Assembly: GCF_026262505.1 (NCBI RefSeq)
Contig: NC_067207.1
Location: 28,178,082 to 28,242,081 of the forward strand
Length of the DNA: 64,000 nucleotides
Origin: Trichomonas vaginalis G3
Taxonomy: Eukaryota; Parabasalia; Trichomonadida; Trichomonadidae
Direction of reading: 5' to 3'
Shown here: positions 41,505 through 52,171 of the stretch, piece by piece
How positions within the stretch are numbered: position 1 is the stretch's first letter
How the letters are laid out: every line of letters starts with the position of its first letter
Program-made: the position numbers and the translations under genes
The notes under the pieces: generated by a model
The model's database searches: none
The model's input: the letters and a program-made list of their open reading frames with translations, nothing else
Told to the model about the DNA's origin: nothing

Positions 41505-42103
41505 TTGTTTCGCATGAGCCAATTATAAAATTGGCCCATATTCTCTCCCCCGTTGTCGGACCAGAAACAAAATGGCTTTTGATATAAGCCAATCGTTTCT
41601 TCGGCAACTCTTGTTGTAGATTCGGAAGATTTATTTGGCAAAATTTTTAAAGCCAACAAAAACCGAGATTTATCGTCTATTATACCATAAACAGGTAACC
41701 TCTGTGAACCGTATAAAAAATGAACATCTACATGCCATATGGTATCAGGTTTTGTTGCTTCATATGGCGTATAATATTTTTGAGGGGGCCTGTCACTTTT
41801 TGGTTCTTTGATCTCCAAAATACTGTAAATTCTTCTGAGTTTATTGTAGGAAACTGAATAAACATTTTGATCCATGTTTAAACGCCAAAACATCTTTTGG
41901 ATTCCGCACTTATATTCCTAAAATTTTTGGAGAACATATTGCAAATTTTCAGGAGTAATATCATCTGGTGCCGGACCAGGTTTAACGTTTGGGGGCGTTA
42001 AATTTGCATTTGTGTATGCTGCTTTAAGTGTGTTTTTCGAAATTGATCTAAATTCACACTTCATTTCATCCTCGTATGGAACTCGCTTACGAGTAGGTGA
42101 CAA
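41505..42103 (-). mobile_element. rve-type integrase fossil cut by the satellite
   Basis: Minus-strand frames carry an integrase core: WHVDVHFLYGSQRLPVYG and IIDDKSRFLLALKILPN, then WSDNGGENMGQFYNWLM. A helix-rich, possibly HTH N-terminal part lies at 41918-42103. It belongs to the integrase-bearing mobile elements common in trichomonads (Polinton-like or another rve/DDE group; which one is unclear). It is broken, with a couple of breaks, and its 3' part is replaced by the 133-bp satellite. Confidence 0.6.
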
Positions 42104-42986
42104 AAGTGCATACTCTTAAACAACCGTCGGATTTCCGGGTGAAATCGTGACACACTTTCGTCTTTCGTAGGCAGTGGTGGTTGTTACAAAAGGTAACTTC
42201 GAATGTAGCGTGAAATCTGCAAAAAAAATTCTGAAATTTGAATGGAGAACACAAAAATTGAATAGTTTACGTCAATAAAAAAGAGAAAAATGAAGCCAAT
42301 GTGTCTCGAACCTAGGACTTAGAGCAGCAATCCCACTGTTTATAACATTACACTACATGCATCTCTCACCTCAGTGAATGAGATCAACTATATGATAACT
42401 TTTTCCCCATTATATTCTTGTGGAAAAGTGACAAATAGCAACTTTGACCCTCTCTCCTCGCTTACACGCAATTAAATAATTGAGTTCGCGAGATTCAAGT
42501 TTTTCGCGTGTTTGAATTAACCACCAAGAAGGAATGGTTGGTCTACTCATAATAAAAAATGAAAAGCCAAATTCTCTCAAAAAGTTAAGTAGGACCAATT
42601 TTTTATAAAAAAAAATCCAATTCCATTATGAATGTTAATTAATTTATATAATTATTGAATAAAAAATTTTCTTTGAGATTATGAAAAGTTCTTTGAAAAG
42701 TTATTTTTTCTCATTTTTAAATATTGTATTAGCCTATTTATTTATAATCCAAATTAAATAACTTTAAATTCAATATTTAAAGAATAATTTTGAAGGAATT
42801 GAGTTACTTCCCCCGACGATAAAATTGAGAGGTTTACATTTTGACCGAACTTAGCATGCAACAAAACAATCAATTCCGAAGTGATAAAGTATCAATTTAT
42901 TTTCAATATTTCAAGTTTTCATAAACAAACATAATAAACATGTACAATATATAGTCTCCCACTTGCTCTAACAAAAGTAATATAAT
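42104..42986. other. Intergenic, possible tRNA-like remnant
   Basis: No gene is credible. On the minus strand 42300-42375 has tRNA-like wording (TAGTGTAATGTTAT, GGTTCGAGAC), but the T-stem does not pair. A 62-codon minus frame at 42410-42598 has no recognisable features. Confidence 0.35.
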
Positions 42987-45053
42987 TTACACAATTAAAG
43001 CCGTTTCAGTTATATTATCGTTGTTACTACGCTTGTTGATAATAAACCTTACAACAAAGAAAGCAGCAACAGCTATTAAAGCAATAATAACTAATGAAAC
43101 AACAATAGCAACTGTTGTCTTTGATTTTCCACTAGAAGATGTATTGCTCTCTGATATATTAGTTTGGTTTGTTGGCGGAGTTGAAGGTGACGAAGATGAA
43201 GGTTCTGAAGTTGGTATTTCAGGCTTTTCAGCTCTTAATTTATGATATTTTTTCAAGAAATCTCTATTTTCTTTGAGATTTGTTTCATTTCCAAGATAAA
43301 CAAGTGGCATATGACTTTGTTTGTAACCATTGATTGTCATTGAAGCTCTCATACCTGGATCGTGCCATAAAGTTGTCATCTTCAAATTTGTATCTAAGTT
43401 TGTAGTAAAAATAACAATTTCACTCCAATTAGATGCTGCCATTATGAACTCCTCTCTCCAATCTCCTAAAATATCACCATGGAATAAAGGATAATCTCCA
43501 TCATCGTCATATTTCAAATCTGTCCCATATTTATTATTAAACAAAGTGGTTGAAGTTAGGTAACGAATAGATTTGTTATTTTCATCATCAAATTTAATAA
43601 CTAATCCTCGATTGATGGTAGAAGGACTAAGGGTTCCCTCCCAGTACAAATTGTTTGCTGGCCATAAGAAATCGGTGAAATTTTCAACCAATAAATCATT
43701 TGTTTTCTCATTATATAAACCATCGAACGAATATACTTCATAACCTGGCTTTGATGGATCAAAATCACCAGCATTGCCTCTTCCTAAGTCATGAACATAT
43801 GTGCCATAATGTATCCATTTCATTTCTCCGGTAGAAGCATTATAAGCATATTCATCAATTAAATCAGGGTTATTTTGCTGAATTCCGTATCCACTCATTG
43901 TTGTGTCTTCTTTATTGAACTTGGAGACATAGAATCTATCACCATGTCTAATATTAGATTTTCCAAGATTATATCTTAATGTTCCGTTGCCATTTAATGT
44001 AAATCCGATCTCATGAAACTCATCAATACCATCATAATCAACATCTGCAAGTCTGAAATGATGTCCGTTGTGATAAGTAGAATCATCATTGTCAAAAGAG
44101 TCAGTAAAGTTCCAATCTAAGCCAAACACACCATTTATAAATGAAAAAGCGGAATAAATATTGAAGAATCTCTTTCCACCAGTGATTCGATTTTTTGTTG
44201 CAACAAATAAGGCTGGTTTTTCAAGGGTTGCCCACCCAGCACCAAACTGTGCTGATACAGAACCATATTCAGGCTTGAAATTAGGAAGTTTAACTTTTTG
44301 TTTCAATTTGCCTGTTAATCCATCAATACAAGCAATCCATTGATCAACATCATTATCATGAATGAATACATATCCATCTCCGAAGGTGAAATTGTTAGCA
44401 ATTCGGATATATACTTCAGCTTTTCCGTCGCCATTTAAATCATACACACTTAATCCATCAACTTGGCCAACATTAATTGTGGTAGCTCCAGGTTTGATTC
44501 TATCCTTATTTATACTGTTATGACCAAGGTTTAATGTCCATAAATAAGTTCCATTGTGCAAATATGCTTCAACAGTCTGAATTTCATCTCTGTCTCTTAC
44601 AAGGACGAAATCAAGATTTCGATCTCCATCAAGATCGCCTACCCATACTGTTCTGAATTGCGTTCCATTATGGATTGGAATCCGAATACATGGAATATCT
44701 GCTGTATTTGCTGGTAACTCAAAGAAACTACTATTTTCGACTTCAACATCGTTAATAATTGATCCAACAAAATATTTATATGATTTACTCTTATTGTGAT
44801 TTTTATCATAGAAATGTGTGACATCTGTAATTGGATTTGAGTTAAGTTTTACAGTTGTTGAGTTTTCATCAATTCTATAAACATTAAAAGCAATGCTATC
44901 ATCATCCGTTATTAGAAATCTCCACGAAATGAATGAAATTCCATTACCTGCCCTAACTGCAACAACTCCTCTGTTTAAATTTTCGGAATATTTACTAATT
45001 TTTGTCGTGTCGTATCCATAACTATTCTTAAGAATACTGAGAAAAGTTAGCAT
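42987..45053 (-). CDS. Membrane-anchored rhamnogalacturonan lyase, PL11 family
   Basis: PL11 enzymes cut the rhamnogalacturonan-I backbone of pectin by beta-elimination. The 688-residue protein has a short N-terminal hydrophobic leader (MLTFLSIL), a PL11 Ig-like start (NRGVVAVRAGNGISFISWR), and a propeller with Ca-binding loops GDLDGDRNLDF, YDLNGDGKAEVY, ADVDYDGIDEF and GDILGDWREEF. GNAGDFDPSKPGYEVY and LWHDPGMR are also present. Unlike bacterial relatives it ends in a Ser/Pro-rich stalk, a transmembrane helix (AIVVSLVIIALIAVAAFFVV) and a short cytosolic tail (NDNITETALIV). Bacterial origin by lateral transfer, with a eukaryotic anchor added, is inferred. Confidence 0.85.
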   Translation of the reverse strand: MLTFLSILKNSYGYDTTKISKYSENLNRGVVAVRAGNGISFISWRFLITDDDSIAFNVYRIDENSTTVKLNSNPITDVTHFYDKNHNKSKSYKYFVGSIINDVEVENSSFFELPANTADIPCIRIPIHNGTQFRTVWVGDLDGDRNLDFVLVRDRDEIQTVEAYLHNGTYLWTLNLGHNSINKDRIKPGATTINVGQVDGLSVYDLNGDGKAEVYIRIANNFTFGDGYVFIHDNDVDQWIACIDGLTGKLKQKVKLPNFKPEYGSVSAQFGAGWATLEKPALFVATKNRITGGKRFFNIYSAFSFINGVFGLDWNFTDSFDNDDSTYHNGHHFRLADVDYDGIDEFHEIGFTLNGNGTLRYNLGKSNIRHGDRFYVSKFNKEDTTMSGYGIQQNNPDLIDEYAYNASTGEMKWIHYGTYVHDLGRGNAGDFDPSKPGYEVYSFDGLYNEKTNDLLVENFTDFLWPANNLYWEGTLSPSTINRGLVIKFDDENNKSIRYLTSTTLFNNKYGTDLKYDDDGDYPLFHGDILGDWREEFIMAASNWSEIVIFTTNLDTNLKMTTLWHDPGMRASMTINGYKQSHMPLVYLGNETNLKENRDFLKKYHKLRAEKPEIPTSEPSSSSPSTPPTNQTNISESNTSSSGKSKTTVAIVVSLVIIALIAVAAFFVVRFIINKRSNNDNITETALIV

Positions 45054-46418
45054 TTTTATAATTGACTCTCAAATATTTCAATGTGAATTTTTTACACTTA
45101 AAATTTAAAACATGAAATATAATCATAATAATAATATTTTACATAACTTGAAAAATTCAATTCCTTTTCAATTTTGAATTTCATTGAGCAAAAGAGTATA
45201 TTCAATCTCTAATTTATTGACTTTATGGCAAATTGAGTTACAAATCATATAATAAATCAACATGACAATCCTAAAATAAAATTAATCATTTCCTAAAAAT
45301 TGACTCAACCTTATAACTTGGTTTCCAGATAAAACTACGGCAAACCCAAATTTTAGCTAAAAGTGACAGGGAAAAAAACGTTTAGTATTAAAAAAAAGAC
45401 CGATGAGAGCTTCGTTCGAAATATAGAGGGAACTGAGAATGCGCAACCATTCTCAGGGAATATTGGATGCTATTCCCGTTCCCTCTGTATGGAAAATTGA
45501 GGTTTTCAAAGGGAGTTAAAATAATATCAAATTTATACTAATTTACTTCAAAATACAAAAGTATTTGACAGCTAAAATTAGTTACTTTAGCAAGCCTATC
45601 AATACCCTTTTACGATTATTGTTACTTTTTCGAAATAAAAGTAAAAACAAATTTATACTAATTTACTTCAAAATACAAAAGTATTTGACAGCTAAAATTA
45701 GTTACTTTAGCAAGCCTATCAATACCCTTTTACGATTATTGTTACTTTTTCGAAATAAAATAAATTTATTATCAAAAACCTTTTTTTTCTTAGTAAAAAT
45801 AAAAATGTTATTTTATATCAAGTTTTTATTCATAAATTTTTATAATGTTGTATAAATTTGAAGGTGGAAATCTGTAATAATTTTATCTTGAAAAGACTTG
45901 GCATTCTCAACAATGAAATGAGGGGTATTGCATCCAAATTCTGTAATTTGCGCGAGCGAAGCGAGCGGTTTAGGAATATAAGCAAAGATTGAACTAAATT
46001 GACTCCGAAATGCTGACTTATAAATGATTATAATGCCTTTTAATTAAGCTTATATCTTAAATGAATGAGCGACTTCGTTTTGCGCAAAAAATATAATACT
46101 GTAAACATTGAATTTTTCAAACCGTTTTCCCCTATGAAAATCTTTTCAAATTCTTTTTCAATGAAAAATATTTTTAAAGTTTTTCAATGAAAAATATTTT
46201 ATAAGCCAATATAATCACGTATTTTGTTATATGCTTTGAATGATCATTCAAAATTGAATGCAATAAAATATCCTATTCTAAGGATATTCAATATTATAAA
46301 ATTTTAGATGCAATAGTTTATATCAATTACAATTATTAAATGAGATGCTACAAAATATATATTTTTCAATGTGATCCATTTTATATTTAATTTTTTAAAT
46401 AGCTATTGAAATCATAAA
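45054..46418. repeat. Intergenic: three-way-junction hairpin and 120-bp tandem pair
   Basis: Bases 45421-45490 fold into a fully paired three-way junction. A 120-bp segment is repeated at 45530-45649 and 45650-45765. A GC-rich palindrome GCGAGCGAAGCGAGC stands alone in AT-rich DNA at 45953-45967. The remainder is AT-rich promoter and 3' DNA of the two surface-protein genes. Confidence 0.7.
46412..46417 (+). promoter_or_regulatory. Initiator (TCATAA) of the GP63-like gene
   Basis: TCATAAAATG places an Inr-like TCATAA one base before the ATG at 46419. Confidence 0.55.
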
Positions 46419-48749
46419 ATGATATTGTCTCTACTCCTCGTTGCTCAGCTAGATGTGCATACATGCAATCATGATCTTGAAATGGGTAACATAACAAGAG
46501 AACTTCAAGGACCTCAATCATATCGCAGCCTTAAAAATACCGAATGGAAAAACATCAGAATTAAGGTAGATTATAATTATATTGATAATACAAAAGATGA
46601 TGAACGAACTTGTAAACGAGCTGGACAACTAGTTGTATTCCAAGGCGTAAGATATATTTGCAAACAGGAACATATTTTGTCAAATTCAAAAATTTTGGCT
46701 ATTAAAGGAACACTTAATAATGTCAAATCATATTTAGAGAGACTTCTTACAGTAGTTCCATATAATCATTATATTAATTATGTGGACTTTCGTAGCCGTT
46801 ATCGAAACGAGACGAATTTTGGCAAACAAAGCGCATACGGTTACGATATAGTACTTGCAGTACTTTCAAGACCGAGACAGGATAATGATGCTACTCTCGC
46901 ATCAGCTGCTGGATTAGCAGAAGAGAGAACATATCACAGACCAATATTTGGTGTCGTTTTCTTAAATCCAATGGCAGTTCCTGATACAGCACAAGATGAA
47001 AACTCAAACGATTCAAGATTCTTTTATACTTGCGTTCACGAAATTTTCCATGCTTTGGGTATTTCATCATCATATTTTGATTATTACCATCCTCACGAGT
47101 CAACATCTCCGCATTCACGAATAACATGCAGTTTTACAAAATATGGGAGAAGTTTTACTTTCTTAGTAACACCATACGCCCATAAGTTTGCAATGAAGCG
47201 CTTTGGAGTAGAGGAATTCCAAGGAACTTATGGAAAATGTCCATCAGGAATAGAAATTGAAAATGATGGCGGTCAAGGAACAGCAGGAAGTCATTTGGAA
47301 GCTAGATCTTACATGACAGATTTGATGGTTGGCATGACAATTCAAACAGAAGCTGGACCATTTTCCAGGTTGACTGATGCTGTTCTTGCAGTTCTTATGG
47401 ATACAGGTAACTACAAAGTTAACTGGCAAATGGGACAACCATTAGTATGGGGCAATCCAGAATCAATTGATGGAAATACAATTACAAACTTTGCAATTGG
47501 TCCTCCACAAAATGTTTTCCCTAAGTATTATATGAGAGACTTCTCAGTTCAAGAAATTTGGTATGCAAGTTTTGATTTCAAATTCTCCGGACCATTTTCA
47601 GGACCTGCACATATTAGAGCAAGTTATAGCGAAAAACAATTTTATGATCCGAAAGGCATTGGAGTTGGTACAACACAAGTTTATGATTTCATTCCATTTT
47701 ATTTCCCAAATTATGTTTGTCCTAAGGGACAGGCTATTCTTCCATCAACAATGTCATATTTTCACCACAAATGCGGTACATATACATGCGACGGATATAA
47801 ATCGTTCACAATTCAAGTCAATAAAGATCTAGCTGCAACTCAGTTTGAAAGTGTCACATGCACAAAAGATAATGCAACTAAGGAATTTTCTTTGCCATTA
47901 GGTTACTATTCCAGGAAAGTTTCTTGTGTTGATCCTGAAAGATTCTGCAGATCTGTGAAACTGAACGAGATGAAGTTTGTTGTTGACCCATTCAATCCAG
48001 ATACAAGGCAATTGAATAGTGATTCTCCAACACCGACACAGCCTGAACCTGATAATAATCCATCAGGACCCGAACCAGGAAATAATCCATCAGGACCCGA
48101 ACCAGGAAATAATCCATCAGGACCCGAACCAGGAAATAATCCATCAGGACCCGAACCAGGAAATAATCCATCAGGACCCGAACCAGGAAATAATCCATCA
48201 GGACCCGAACCAGGAAATAATCCATCAGGACCCGAACCAGGAAATAATCCATCAGGACCCGAACCAGGAAATAATCCATCAGGACCCGAACCAGGAAATA
48301 ATCCATCAGGACCCGAACCAGGAAATAATCCATCAGGACCCGAACCAGGAAATAATCCATCAGGACCCGAACCAGGAAATAATCCATCAGGACCCGAACC
48401 AGGAAATAATCCATCAGGACCCGAACCAGGAAATAATCCATCAGGACCCGAACCAGGAAATAATCCATCAGGACCCGAACCAGGAAATAATCCATCAGGA
48501 CCTGGAGTTGAAAATCCTTCAGGAACTGGAGGAAATGAAACAACAACAACAGGGTCTGGAGGTTCATATGAAAATTCCAAAGCAGCAGAAAAGAAGGCTA
48601 AAAAGAAAAAGTTGATAATTATTGCGGCATGTGCCGGAGTTGCAGCTTTAATTGTGATTGCATTTATTGCAGCTTTGGTTATATTTGCAATTAGAAATGC
48701 AAAAGAAAATGCATATCATGAGGATTCTGATGCAAATTATGTTGTTTAG
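46419..48749 (+). CDS. GP63-like leishmanolysin (M8 metalloprotease), membrane anchored
   Basis: A surface zinc protease. It opens with a short N-terminal signal (MILSLLLVAQLDVHTC). The zinc site HEIFHALG is near residue 207, the third ligand His in AGSHLEARSYMTD near 291, and a Met-turn-like segment (LMVGMTIQTE) about 15 residues later. A Cys-rich domain follows to about 525. The stalk holds about 16 copies of the 9-residue unit PSGPEPGNN (48,057-48,499). Then come a Thr/Gly-rich linker, a transmembrane helix (IIIAACAGVAALIVIAFIAA) and a tail (ENAYHEDSDANYVV). The 776 residues exceed plain GP63 because of the stalk. Trichomonads have a large GP63-like family implicated in host contact. Confidence 0.88.
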   Translation: MILSLLLVAQLDVHTCNHDLEMGNITRELQGPQSYRSLKNTEWKNIRIKVDYNYIDNTKDDERTCKRAGQLVVFQGVRYICKQEHILSNSKILAIKGTLNNVKSYLERLLTVVPYNHYINYVDFRSRYRNETNFGKQSAYGYDIVLAVLSRPRQDNDATLASAAGLAEERTYHRPIFGVVFLNPMAVPDTAQDENSNDSRFFYTCVHEIFHALGISSSYFDYYHPHESTSPHSRITCSFTKYGRSFTFLVTPYAHKFAMKRFGVEEFQGTYGKCPSGIEIENDGGQGTAGSHLEARSYMTDLMVGMTIQTEAGPFSRLTDAVLAVLMDTGNYKVNWQMGQPLVWGNPESIDGNTITNFAIGPPQNVFPKYYMRDFSVQEIWYASFDFKFSGPFSGPAHIRASYSEKQFYDPKGIGVGTTQVYDFIPFYFPNYVCPKGQAILPSTMSYFHHKCGTYTCDGYKSFTIQVNKDLAATQFESVTCTKDNATKEFSLPLGYYSRKVSCVDPERFCRSVKLNEMKFVVDPFNPDTRQLNSDSPTPTQPEPDNNPSGPEPGNNPSGPEPGNNPSGPEPGNNPSGPEPGNNPSGPEPGNNPSGPEPGNNPSGPEPGNNPSGPEPGNNPSGPEPGNNPSGPEPGNNPSGPEPGNNPSGPEPGNNPSGPEPGNNPSGPEPGNNPSGPEPGNNPSGPEPGNNPSGPGVENPSGTGGNETTTTGSGGSYENSKAAEKKAKKKKLIIIAACAGVAALIVIAFIAALVIFAIRNAKENAYHEDSDANYVV
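48057..48499 (+). repeat. 27-bp coding minisatellite in GP63 stalk
   Basis: About 16 copies of a 27-bp unit (GGAAATAATCCATCAGGACC core), identical at the DNA level, including third positions. This implies very recent expansion or homogenisation. Long antisense and +1 frames across it are shadows. Confidence 0.92.
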
Positions 48750-50929
48750 AAAGGAATTAAAGAAAAAAACTTTTTATTTCTCAAATATTTCTTGTACTAA
48801 AATATTTTTTATAAAGAAAAAATTAAATTTAGAAAAGATATATCTCGAATTTATTTTCTTTCTTGATCTACAATATCTAATGTGATTATTTTTTTTTAGT
48901 TTTATCGAATCGATATTAAAAGTATACCTACTAATTTCATTAACTCAATAATTTTGATATTTGGCATAAAATCAAAAATCAAATTTAATTTTTTGAATGA
49001 AAGTTTATAAAAAAATCACTTTTTCCAAAATATAATCTAACTTTTAAAACAATAAATAAATAAAAAATACAAGAAATATTATAATTGTTATAGACCGAAA
49101 ATAGATTTTTTCGGTTTTCTTTTCAAATAATTGAAAGAATGATACTATTATAGGTTTATTATATTAAATAGCATATAATCATGCTATAGCCGAAAATTAT
49201 AAGTTTTGAGAAGATTGAATATAACACAAATAAATTTGAAAGTAAGTTAAATTGCTTGTTGTTTTTAATAGCTATTTAATGAGAAATCCAATATTGCAAA
49301 ATTCAAATTGAATGATTGAAAGAACAGAAAAAGTCATTCTTTTCAATTTCGAATATGTTTCATTGTATTTATAATTATATGGCAAATACGATATTTAAAC
49401 TTGATTTTTGAAGGAAAATTCACAAAATTGAATAAATTCAAATAATTTTTATTCAAAAATAAACTAGTTATTTGAGTTTAATACTAATTATCTATTCAAA
49501 CTACAAAGTTTGTAATTTAAAATATTTTGTGAGATCAGATTGAATTAATTCAAGGTTCTTTTCAATTAATATTAATGACCATATTACGCATTTTCGAACA
49601 TTCTAAACCAAATATATAAAAATGGGAGACGAATGTTAAATTTGCTAGACATGGGGGAGTTGTCTGCAAAGTTTTAGCTCTTATCTCTAACAAAAAATTA
49701 ATTTTTAAAAAAATGACCGAATACGTTTCACAGCGAGAAAAAAATAAAAGGCAAGATAGAATTTTCTAGACATAAAGAAGTTGTCTGCAAAGTTTTAGCT
49801 CTTACCTCTAACAAAAAATTAATTTTTAAAAAAATGACCGAATACGTTTCACAGCGAGAAAAAAATAAAAGGCAAGATAGAATTTTCTAGACATAAAGAA
49901 GTTGTCTACCAAGTGTCAGCTGTTACTTCTTCTCAATACTGATATAAAATAAAAATCTTTATTATTTATTTAACCTTTATTGTTTCATTAAACTTCATTT
50001 ATTTTATATTATAGTTTTATTCTTTTAGCTACTTGTAAAATAATCTAATTTTATATCATCATTTTACCGGATTATTCTTCAGTACATCGATTGTGTATCT
50101 TATGGCAGTCCCAACGGGAACCGCGGTAATTTACCGAGGTTTCTGCACACCGGTTCCTTTTTTTAGGAATTTTTTAGATTAAAAAATATGCTTTGTAAAT
50201 CATTTTTTGTAAATCGGCAAAAATTTGGAAATATTCTGACGACAATAAATCTGGGAATAGTATTTTAAATACGAGAACAACCTATTTAAAAGTGTTTCGC
50301 TCGATTTTGTATAATTTCAAATTTTCGCATATAGCTTTCCGTGAATTACCGTGATTTTACCGCCACATCAATAGTTTACGACACCTTTTCCGTAAATTGA
50401 GTAGTTTACTGCACTTTTTCCGTAAAATTGAGTTACGGGAATCCGTAAGATTACCGTACCTCACTTCTAGTTGAAAATAGCATTAGTATATAATAAATAG
50501 ATATATTATTCATATTTTTGATTTTGAATTACGGAAAAAGTGAGTTCAGAACTTCCAATTATTATTTGATTAATTATGTTAAAAATACTATAAGGAATTA
50601 AAATACATAATGTTGAAATTTGAATTACGGAAAAAGTGAGGGTGAAAGTGAAGTGAAAAAGTAAGATATTTTTTGTTGAAATAATCATAGTTGTACAATT
50701 TTGAAACTATATGTAAAGCTATAAATTGAATAAATTCAAAAACAAAAATTGTTTATTCTTATTAATAAATTTATATTAATCAATATTTGAACAACCCGTA
50801 ATTAAAATTGAATTCCTCTTAAAATTTAATCCATACGTTAATTTTTAATTTGCTCGGCGAATGCCGAGCTTCCCTACTTCTCTTGTCATTCCTTCAAAAA
50901 CTCTAATCTCATCGCACTTACAAACATCA
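48750..50929. repeat. Intergenic with 121-bp tandem repeats and CACTTTTTCCGTAA-type repeats
   Basis: No gene. Units of 121 bp begin at 49659, 49780 and 49901 (third partial). Between 50,340 and 50,650 the phrase CTCACTTTTTCCGTAATT or its complement recurs (50371-50460, 50526-50545, 50622-50640) in both orientations, as scattered terminal-repeat-like pieces. The rest is AT-rich. Confidence 0.6.
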
Positions 50930-51620
50930 TGATTTGATGTATTGTCGAGAAATCTTAGACTTGTTTGTCATTTGATGATAGCATTTGAAAGTCATCTCGA
51001 AAATCGATTAACAAGACAATTTCCCAAACATCTACATACAAGTAGATGATGGTAAACCCATTAGAGTTGTTTTGCTATGATTCCTCCAATCTTATGATGA
51101 GAAAAATCATATCAAAACAGCTCTAATCGAACATTCTACACAGCTTAGCATCCAGCTAGTTCCAAGTAATGCGATTACAACATCAACGGCCAAAGCCTTT
51201 CAGAGTCCTTTAATCATTTCTTCTCATCTCAATGTGAAGTGGCCCCAAACGAACTACAAGCTGACGTTACAACGCATTACAACCCGGTTAATACGAGCAT
51301 ATACATTAGAGCTGCTTTGTTATGATCTCCCTCATCAATTGATGAGAGATCTCATTATGAAGCAGCTCCAATCGAACTAAAAACCTACATACAAATGAGT
51401 GAAAACAAATCATTAGAGTTGTTTTGCTTTGATTTCTCTCATCAGAAGATGAGAGATACCAGAACAAAACAACTCTAATCAAACTTTCTACACAACTCAG
51501 CACAGTATCAATGCAAAGTAATGCGTCTGTATCGTTAACAAGCAAAGTTGTTTCGGGTCCTTCCATTTTGGAAGAATTCGGAACAACTTTGCGAATTGAT
51601 AGTGTAAACCCATATACATG
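50930..51620. repeat. Hairpin cluster 3
   Basis: Consecutive long hairpins: 51059-51126 (ATTAGAGTTGTTTTG against CAAAACAGCTCTAAT), 51306-51376 (ATTAGAGCTGCTT against AAGCAGCTCCAAT), 51411-51480 (ATTAGAGTTGTTTTG against CAAAACAACTCTAAT) and 51542-51594 (GCAAAGTTGTT against AACAACTTTGC). The outer stems of the first three are variants of one sequence whose arms keep matching. Minus-strand frame 51306-51656 is judged non-coding. Confidence 0.75.
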
Positions 51621-52170
51621 AAAGCGTGCATGCATAAAGACAGGTATTGTCAGCAATGACTACCTGCCCAGCTATGAGTGATCAGAGAATTACCATCTCA
51701 GGCTTTTTGAGAACGTTTCAGCCAGGACCCTCGTATGTTGACTGTGAGAAAGGCATCCTTTATCTGAAATAGATGCTTTTCCAACAATCAAATTCGAAGA
51801 TCTTCGACGTTGTTGTAAAAAGAGAAGGAGAAGGAAAGAAGAGGAAGGAGAGGAAGAAGGAAAGGAAAAGAAGAAGAAGAAAAACGAAAAAAAAGAAGGA
51901 AGGACATATTAAATATAATGCGCACTTAATAGTGCCGAGGCGGCGGAGCCGCCGAGGCGCGATTTTTTTGACCCTATATTACCGCACGGCAATGTTTTTC
52001 TCGATTTTGTACAGCCCTAGTGTATCTAAAATAATATCATTATCCTTATTCTGTTTTTTCCAAAATTCTTTTAAATATCTTTTTTGGTTAGATTACTTTA
52101 TACTTTTTACTTTTATTTTTTAATTTCAAAAAAAATCTGGTGATTGTTCTATTCTGTTACAATGTGCATT
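51621..52170. other. Intergenic, purine tract and GC hairpin
   Basis: A long purine-rich tract (51816-51905, GAGGAAGGAGAGGAAGAA type) is followed by a GC-rich hairpin, GGCGGC-GGA-GCCGCC, at 51939-51955. A 116-codon frame through the purine tract is low-complexity and not credible. Confidence 0.5.
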
Positions 52171-52171
52171 T

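Noticed and set aside
34018-41528. Tandem 65-codon plus-strand ORFs in every satellite unit
   Set aside because: The unit of 133 bp is not a multiple of three, so each ORF spans one and a half units and ends in the same accidental stop. The peptide is a by-product of the repeat.
42300-42375. tRNA gene on the minus strand
   Set aside because: TAGTGTAATG and GGTTCGAGAC look like D- and T-arm words, but the T-stem flanks do not pair and no acceptor stem closes. At most a degenerate tRNA-like remnant.
47906-48615. Long antisense and +1 ORFs across the GP63 stalk
   Set aside because: They exist only because a 27-bp repeat keeps any stop-free frame open. The sense frame has signal, catalytic domain and anchor.
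51306-51656. 116-residue minus-strand ORF
   Set aside because: It overlies two hairpins of cluster 3 and shows no domain. An open frame by chance in structured DNA is more likely.
51773-52123. 116-codon Lys/Arg-rich ORF
   Set aside because: It comes from a purine tract followed by unrelated T-rich DNA, with no family features and no initiator.
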